A stretch of DNA of 64,000 nt from Aquitalea aquatica (GTDB taxonomy: Bacteria > Pseudomonadota > Gammaproteobacteria > Burkholderiales > Chromobacteriaceae). Of this stretch, positions 60,170 to 64,000 are shown one piece after another. Both the position numbers and the translations under genes were made by a program. The notes below the pieces were generated by a model. The model made no database searches, had not been told where the DNA came from, and saw only the letters and a program-made list of their open reading frames with translations. The stretch is taken from positions 32,560 to 96,559 of the forward strand of contig NZ_JACERN010000018.1 in assembly GCF_013911085.1 (NCBI RefSeq). Direction: 5' to 3'. Numbering within the stretch: position 1 is the first letter of the stretch; each line of letters starts with the position of its first letter.

Positions 60170-61057
60170 ATGCCAAGCATTCCCTATCGTGGCCGTTTTG
60201 CCCCCAGTCCTACTGGCTTGCTGCATGCCGGTTCCCTGATGACCGCCGTGGGCAGTTATCTGGAAGCGCACCGCCGTGGTGGTGAATGGTGGCTGCGCAT
60301 GGAAGACCTGGACCCGCCGCGTGAAGTGGCCGGGGCTGCCGACGACATTCTGCGTACGCTGGAGGCTTTTGGTTTCGAGTGGGATGGCGAAGTGGTGTAC
60401 CAGAGCCAGCGCCATCAGCTGTATCAGGCGGCATTACAGCAGCTGATCGATGCCGGGCTGGTCTATCCCTGCACTTGTTCGCGCAAGGAAATCACCAGCG
60501 TGGCCCGACGTGGCGTGGATGGTTATGTCTATCCCGGCTGGTGTCGGAGCGGCTGTCGCAGCCAGCGCGCCAGCCATGCCTGGCGTTTGCGGGTGGATGA
60601 GCCGGCAGTGGGTTTTGTCGATCGCCTGCAAGGGCCATATCAGCAGGATCTGCCGCACGATATCGGCGATTTTGTCCTGCTGCGGGCCGATGGCTACTGG
60701 GCCTACCAGCTGGCGGTGGTGGTGGATGATGCCGCGCAGGGCATGAGCGATATCGTGCGCGGGGCCGACCTGCTGGTATCCACGCCACGGCAGATCCATG
60801 TGCAGCGCTGTCTGGGCCTGCCCACGCCCACTTATTGCCATCTGCCCTTGCTGGTGAATGCTGCTGGTGAAAAGTTATCCAAGCAGACCCTGGCTCCGGC
60901 CATCAACGCTGCCGATGTCAGCCGGGAGTTGCGCCTGGCACTGTGCCGGCTGGGTCACGTACCGCCTGCCGAGTGTCAGAGCGTGGGCGAATTGTGGCAG
61001 TGGGCTAAGCTTAACTGGTCGCTTGCTCACGTTCCCGCAGGGCCCTGCCTGCTCTAA
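60170..61057 (+). CDS. gluQ: glutamyl-Q tRNA(Asp) synthetase
   Basis: About 295 residues, a truncated GluRS catalytic core: [20 protein letters not shown] (HIGH-type motif), [14 protein letters not shown], zinc-site residues in [10 protein letters not shown] and [29 protein letters not shown] and a degenerate KMSKS (AGEKLSKQT). It places glutamate on queuosine of tRNA-Asp. The frame begins with a GTG at 60131, but Met 60170 matches homologue starts. It is not beside dksA here. Confidence 0.94.
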   Translation: MPSIPYRGRFAPSPTGLLHAGSLMTAVGSYLEAHRRGGEWWLRMEDLDPPREVAGAADDILRTLEAFGFEWDGEVVYQSQRHQLYQAALQQLIDAGLVYPCTCSRKEITSVARRGVDGYVYPGWCRSGCRSQRASHAWRLRVDEPAVGFVDRLQGPYQQDLPHDIGDFVLLRADGYWAYQLAVVVDDAAQGMSDIVRGADLLVSTPRQIHVQRCLGLPTPTYCHLPLLVNAAGEKLSKQTLAPAINAADVSRELRLALCRLGHVPPAECQSVGELWQWAKLNWSLAHVPAGPCLL

Positions 61058-61084
61058 GAGCCGCTGCCCGCCGGTTTCCTGCCA

Positions 61085-61107
61085 TGCCCGCATTCTGCGG
61101 GCATTTT
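61085..61107 (+). terminator. intrinsic terminator of gluQ
   Basis: TGCCCGC and GCGGGCA form a 7-bp stem with a 5-base loop followed by TTTTGTTATT, about 30 bases after the stop. Confidence 0.75.
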
Positions 61108-61363
61108 GTTATTGCTATCCCTCATGCGGGCTTGTGACGGCATATCAAAGGTGCTGATTACCGTACTTTTCCGGCGCTGCTGCGCTGGCTTGTCATTATT
61201 TCGGATTATCTATTTGATTTATCACATGGAGTTTGTTCGTTAAACAGCCTACATCGTAATAGGTAGCTGTGTGTCTGGTGTTTCCATCCGGTATTGGCAG
61301 TCATCTGCGTTGCCGGCCATTTTCAAAACAGCGACATGGAATTACATATGCGAAAATAATACA

Positions 61364-61392
61364 TTTACAAAATAATTAAATACTAATATAGT
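61364..61392 (+). promoter_or_regulatory. sigma-70 promoter of the arginine antiporter gene
   Basis: TTTACA at 61364-61369 and TATAGT at 61387-61392 are separated by 17 bases, each one mismatch from consensus. Transcription would start near 61399, giving a leader of about 55 bases. Confidence 0.65.
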
Positions 61393-61454
61393 GAAGCTCA
61401 TACAGAACACGTTCTTTAACAGCTTCGATTTTCGGCCTCGATGGAGACAAGACC

Positions 61455-62783
61455 ATGAGCGAGACCAATGTAAAAAAAGCGGCCCTGGGCGTGTGGATGT
61501 GTACCGCACTGGTGGTGGGTAATATGATCGGTTCCGGTGTATTCCTGCTTCCCGCTTCGCTAGCCCCCTACGGGGGGATGTCCCTGATTGGCTGGGCAAT
61601 TACTTCGGCTGGTGCCATTTGTTTGGCGCTGGTGTTTGCCCGGCTCTCCGCCATGATTCCCAAAGAGGGTGGCCCCTATGCCTATATCCATGCCGGCTTT
61701 GGCGACTTTGCCGGCTTCTGGATCGCCTGGGGTTACTGGATAGCCCTGTGGGCCGGCAATGCCGCACTGGCGGTGGCCGCCACCAGCTATATGCAGGTGT
61801 TCTTCCCGCAACTGGGGCATGACAACCTGCTGGCTGCTGCGTTTTCCATCGGCCTGATCTGGACGGTTACCTGGATTAACAGCCGTGGCGCACGCAGTTC
61901 CGGGCTGGTTGCCATCGTGACAACCCTGCTCAAACTGCTGCCGCTGGCCGCCGTCACCTTTATCGGCTTCTTTTACATGCAGCCGGAAAACCTGGTGTTC
62001 AACCCGCATGGCAAGCCTTTGATGAGTTCGGTTTCCGCCACCATGGCGCTCACCCTGTGGGCGTTTCTGGGGCTGGAGTCGGCCTCGGTGCCGGCTGGCG
62101 ATGTGGAGAACCCGAGCAAGACCATACCGCGGGCCACGGTCATCGGCACCTTGCTGGCTACCGTGCTGTACATCCTGTCCACGGTGTCGCTGATGGGGGT
62201 GATGTCACCGGCCATGCTGGCCAACTCACAAGCCCCGTTTGCCGATGCCGCCCGCCTGATGTGGGGCGACTGGGCCTACTGGGTAGTGGGTCTGGGGGCG
62301 GTGGTGTCCTGCTTTGGCGCACTCAATGGCTGGAGCCTGATGCAAGCCCATGTGCCCCATGCTGCCGCCAAGGACCAGTTGTTTCCGCGCCGCTTTGGCC
62401 AGACCAATCGCCAGGGTGTACCGCTATTCGGTCTGCTGTTGTCCAGTGGTCTGGTGACGGTGTTGCTGGCGATGAAATACGCCGGCGGGGAGGGCGGGGT
62501 GAAGATTTTTGAATTCATCATCCTGCTGGCCACGGCCACCACCTTGCTGCCCTATGCCTTTTGCTCGATGGCGCTGCTGGCCATCATGCTGATGCAAAAA
62601 GGCAAATACACCCGGCGTGATTTCACCGCGCCACTGATTTTTTCCTCCATCGGCTTTCTTTACGCGGTATGGGCACTGTTCGGTGCTGGTGCCGAGATTG
62701 TGATGTGGGGGATTTTGCTGCTGATGCTGGGTTTGCCAGTTTATGTCTGGCAGATCAAAGAACGTTACGAGACCGAAAACTGA
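61455..62783 (+). CDS. arginine antiporter (APA family, AdiC/ArcD-like)
   Basis: 442 residues with twelve hydrophobic helices. The first helix has [19 protein letters not shown], the substrate-binding GSG/A unwound motif of the amino acid-polyamine-organocation family, and [20 protein letters not shown] in helix 6 is near-identical in layout to AdiC. It most likely exchanges arginine for ornithine (or agmatine), since arginine deiminase follows 88 bases downstream. GGAGA precedes the ATG. Confidence 0.9.
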   Translation: MSETNVKKAALGVWMCTALVVGNMIGSGVFLLPASLAPYGGMSLIGWAITSAGAICLALVFARLSAMIPKEGGPYAYIHAGFGDFAGFWIAWGYWIALWAGNAALAVAATSYMQVFFPQLGHDNLLAAAFSIGLIWTVTWINSRGARSSGLVAIVTTLLKLLPLAAVTFIGFFYMQPENLVFNPHGKPLMSSVSATMALTLWAFLGLESASVPAGDVENPSKTIPRATVIGTLLATVLYILSTVSLMGVMSPAMLANSQAPFADAARLMWGDWAYWVVGLGAVVSCFGALNGWSLMQAHVPHAAAKDQLFPRRFGQTNRQGVPLFGLLLSSGLVTVLLAMKYAGGEGGVKIFEFIILLATATTLLPYAFCSMALLAIMLMQKGKYTRRDFTAPLIFSSIGFLYAVWALFGAGAEIVMWGILLLMLGLPVYVWQIKERYETEN

Positions 62784-62871
62784 AGCCAGCCTTTTGCTTT
62801 CCACTCCTTTGCCCAGGCAAGGGAGTGTACGGAAAAAGGTTTATGCGATTACTTATCTGAAAGGATTCATC

Positions 62872-64000
62872 ATGACCGGCAAATTTGGTGTTCATTCCGA
62901 ATGCGGCAAGCTGCGCAGCGTGATGGTGTGCCGTCCGGGCCTGGCCCACAAACGCCTCACCCCCGACAACTGCCACGACCTGCTGTTTGATGACGTGATC
63001 TGGGTCGAACGCGCCCAAAAAGACCACGCCTACATGGTTGAGCAAATGCGCGCTCGCGGCATCCACGTGATCGAAGCCCACGACGCCCTGGCCCAGGTAC
63101 TGGACGACAAGGCCGCCCGCAGCTGGCTGCTGGACCGCAAGGTCAAGGCTGACAACGTCGGTATCGGCATGCTGACCGACCTGCGCAGCTGGCTGGACGA
63201 AATGCCGTCTACCCAACTGGCCGAGCACCTGATCGGTGGTATCGCCAAGTTCGAACTGCCGTTCGACCCCAAAGGCCTGTTCGGTGGCTATCTGGACCAG
63301 TCCGAATTCGTTATCCCGCCGATTCCGAACAGCCTGTTCCAGCGCGACCCGTCTTGCTGGATCTACGAAGGCGTGACACTGAACCCGATGTACTGGCCGG
63401 CTCGCCGTCAGGAAACCCTGATTCTGCAATCGATCTATCAACACCACCCCTACTTCGCCGGCAAGGTGAAGGTATGGTGGGGCGACTGTGACAAGAACCA
63501 CGGCCCGGCCACGCTGGAAGGCGGCGACGTGATGCCGATCGGCAACGGCGTAGTGCTGATTGGCATGGGCGAACGCACCAGCCCGCAAGCGGTGGTGCAA
63601 GTGGCCAAGAGCGTGCTGGGCAAGGAAGGCGGCGCTACCCGCGTCATCGCCTGCCAGATGCCCAAATCCCGTGCTGCCATGCACCTGGACACCGTGTTCA
63701 GCTTCCTGGATATCGACCTGCTGTCGGTGTTCCCGGACGTGGTCAACGAAATCGTCTGCACCAGCATCTATGCCGGTGACAAGGAAGGCGAAATCCGCTT
63801 CGAACGTCACGAAGGCGTGGTCTTCACCGAAGTGGTACGCCAGGCACTGGGCCTGAAAGAAGTGCACATCATTCAGACCGCTGGCGATGCCTACCAGCGT
63901 GAACGCGAACAATGGGATGACGGTAACAACGTGGTGGCCCTGGATCGCCGCGTGGTGGTGGCCTACGACCGTAACACCTACACCAACAAGCTGATGCGTC
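62872..64000 (+). CDS. arcA: arginine deiminase, 5' part (cut by window end)
   Basis: 376 codons are visible before the window ends; the full enzyme is about 410-418 residues. Signatures: [19 protein letters not shown] at the N-terminus, [32 protein letters not shown] with substrate-binding acidic residues, and [15 protein letters not shown] with the catalytic His and Asp. The nucleophile Cys lies beyond the window. It hydrolyses arginine to citrulline and ammonia, feeding ATP production when oxygen is low. AAAGGA precedes the start by a normal distance. The carbamoyltransferase and carbamate kinase genes would be expected next. Confidence 0.96.
   Translation, partial: MTGKFGVHSECGKLRSVMVCRPGLAHKRLTPDNCHDLLFDDVIWVERAQKDHAYMVEQMRARGIHVIEAHDALAQVLDDKAARSWLLDRKVKADNVGIGMLTDLRSWLDEMPSTQLAEHLIGGIAKFELPFDPKGLFGGYLDQSEFVIPPIPNSLFQRDPSCWIYEGVTLNPMYWPARRQETLILQSIYQHHPYFAGKVKVWWGDCDKNHGPATLEGGDVMPIGNGVVLIGMGERTSPQAVVQVAKSVLGKEGGATRVIACQMPKSRAAMHLDTVFSFLDIDLLSVFPDVVNEIVCTSIYAGDKEGEIRFERHEGVVFTEVVRQALGLKEVHIIQTAGDAYQREREQWDDGNNVVALDRRVVVAYDRNTYTNKLMR

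Larger units (their letters stand above)
61058..61454. other. intergenic region upstream of the arginine genes
   Basis: About 397 bases containing the gluQ terminator on the left and an AT-rich promoter region on the right, listed separately. I looked for an FNR/ANR box (TTGAT-N4-ATCAA) and found only a short-spaced TTGATTTATCA at about 61214. I see no gene. Confidence 0.5.

Noticed and set aside
61214..61224. TTGATTTATCA as an FNR/ANR box
   Set aside because: Half-sites are separated by two bases instead of four, and the position does not fit the likely promoter at 61364-61392.

Overview
The window is a gene-dense chromosomal stretch, GC-rich at roughly 60 percent by eye, from a motile Gram-negative bacterium. 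Gene content (class I fumarase, a family 4 uracil-DNA glycosylase, smpB/ratA/rnfH, pyrG-kdsA-eno-ftsB, two CheA systems, two CheV, CheZ, many GGDEF/EAL proteins, TfoX-like/TadA fusion) points to a betaproteobacterium. I infer Neisseriales, Chromobacteriaceae (Chromobacterium/Aquitalea/Vogesella type). I see no phage, insertion sequence, CRISPR array, rRNA or tRNA.

Layout. 1-12.3 kb: nitronate monooxygenase, two large convergent GGDEF-EAL proteins, an ammonium transporter with a recognisable sigma-54 promoter and two NtrC-like sites, then a polyamine-type periplasmic binding protein coupled to a membrane diguanylate cyclase. 12.4-24 kb: a degenerate kinase-Hpt protein, fumarase, an isochorismatase-like hydrolase, a GlxA-type AraC regulator, a LysR regulator, a membrane diguanylate cyclase, an MBL-fold protein lacking metal ligands coupled to a DsbA-like protein, a receiver-PP2C phosphatase, a YaiI-like protein and a methyltransferase. 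24-28 kb: DUF2721, L,D-transpeptidase, a TfoX_C-TadA fusion, an unrecognised Ser/Gln/Ala-rich protein, and a YqjD/YqjE/YqjK-like envelope cluster. 28-42 kb is mostly housekeeping: guaA, smpB, ratA, rnfH, a soluble diguanylate cyclase, ftsB, eno, kdsA, pyrG, rpmB, rpmG, a glutamine amidotransferase, udg, rimI and tsaB. 41.5-59.7 kb is a chemotaxis island: on the minus strand cheV-cheV-cheY-cheZ-cheA plus an EAL/HDOD protein, and on the plus strand an FlrB-like kinase, a STAS protein, a short receptor, cheY, a second cheA, cheW, a PAS-bearing receptor, cheR, cheB and cheD. 59.7-64 kb: ferredoxin, gluQRS, an arginine antiporter and the start of arginine deiminase (arcA), cut by the window end.

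Functional themes. At least six proteins carry GGDEF and/or EAL domains, so c-di-GMP signalling is dense and is physically linked to chemotaxis through the EAL/HDOD gene directly downstream of cheA. Two chemotaxis kinases differ in architecture: the minus-strand CheA has an Ala/Pro-rich linker instead of a visible P2 domain, while the plus-strand CheA has a P2-like domain followed by four phased FGLF motifs. Candidates I would examine first are the binding protein/cyclase pair, the FGLF repeats in the second CheA, and the degenerate ATPase-Hpt protein.
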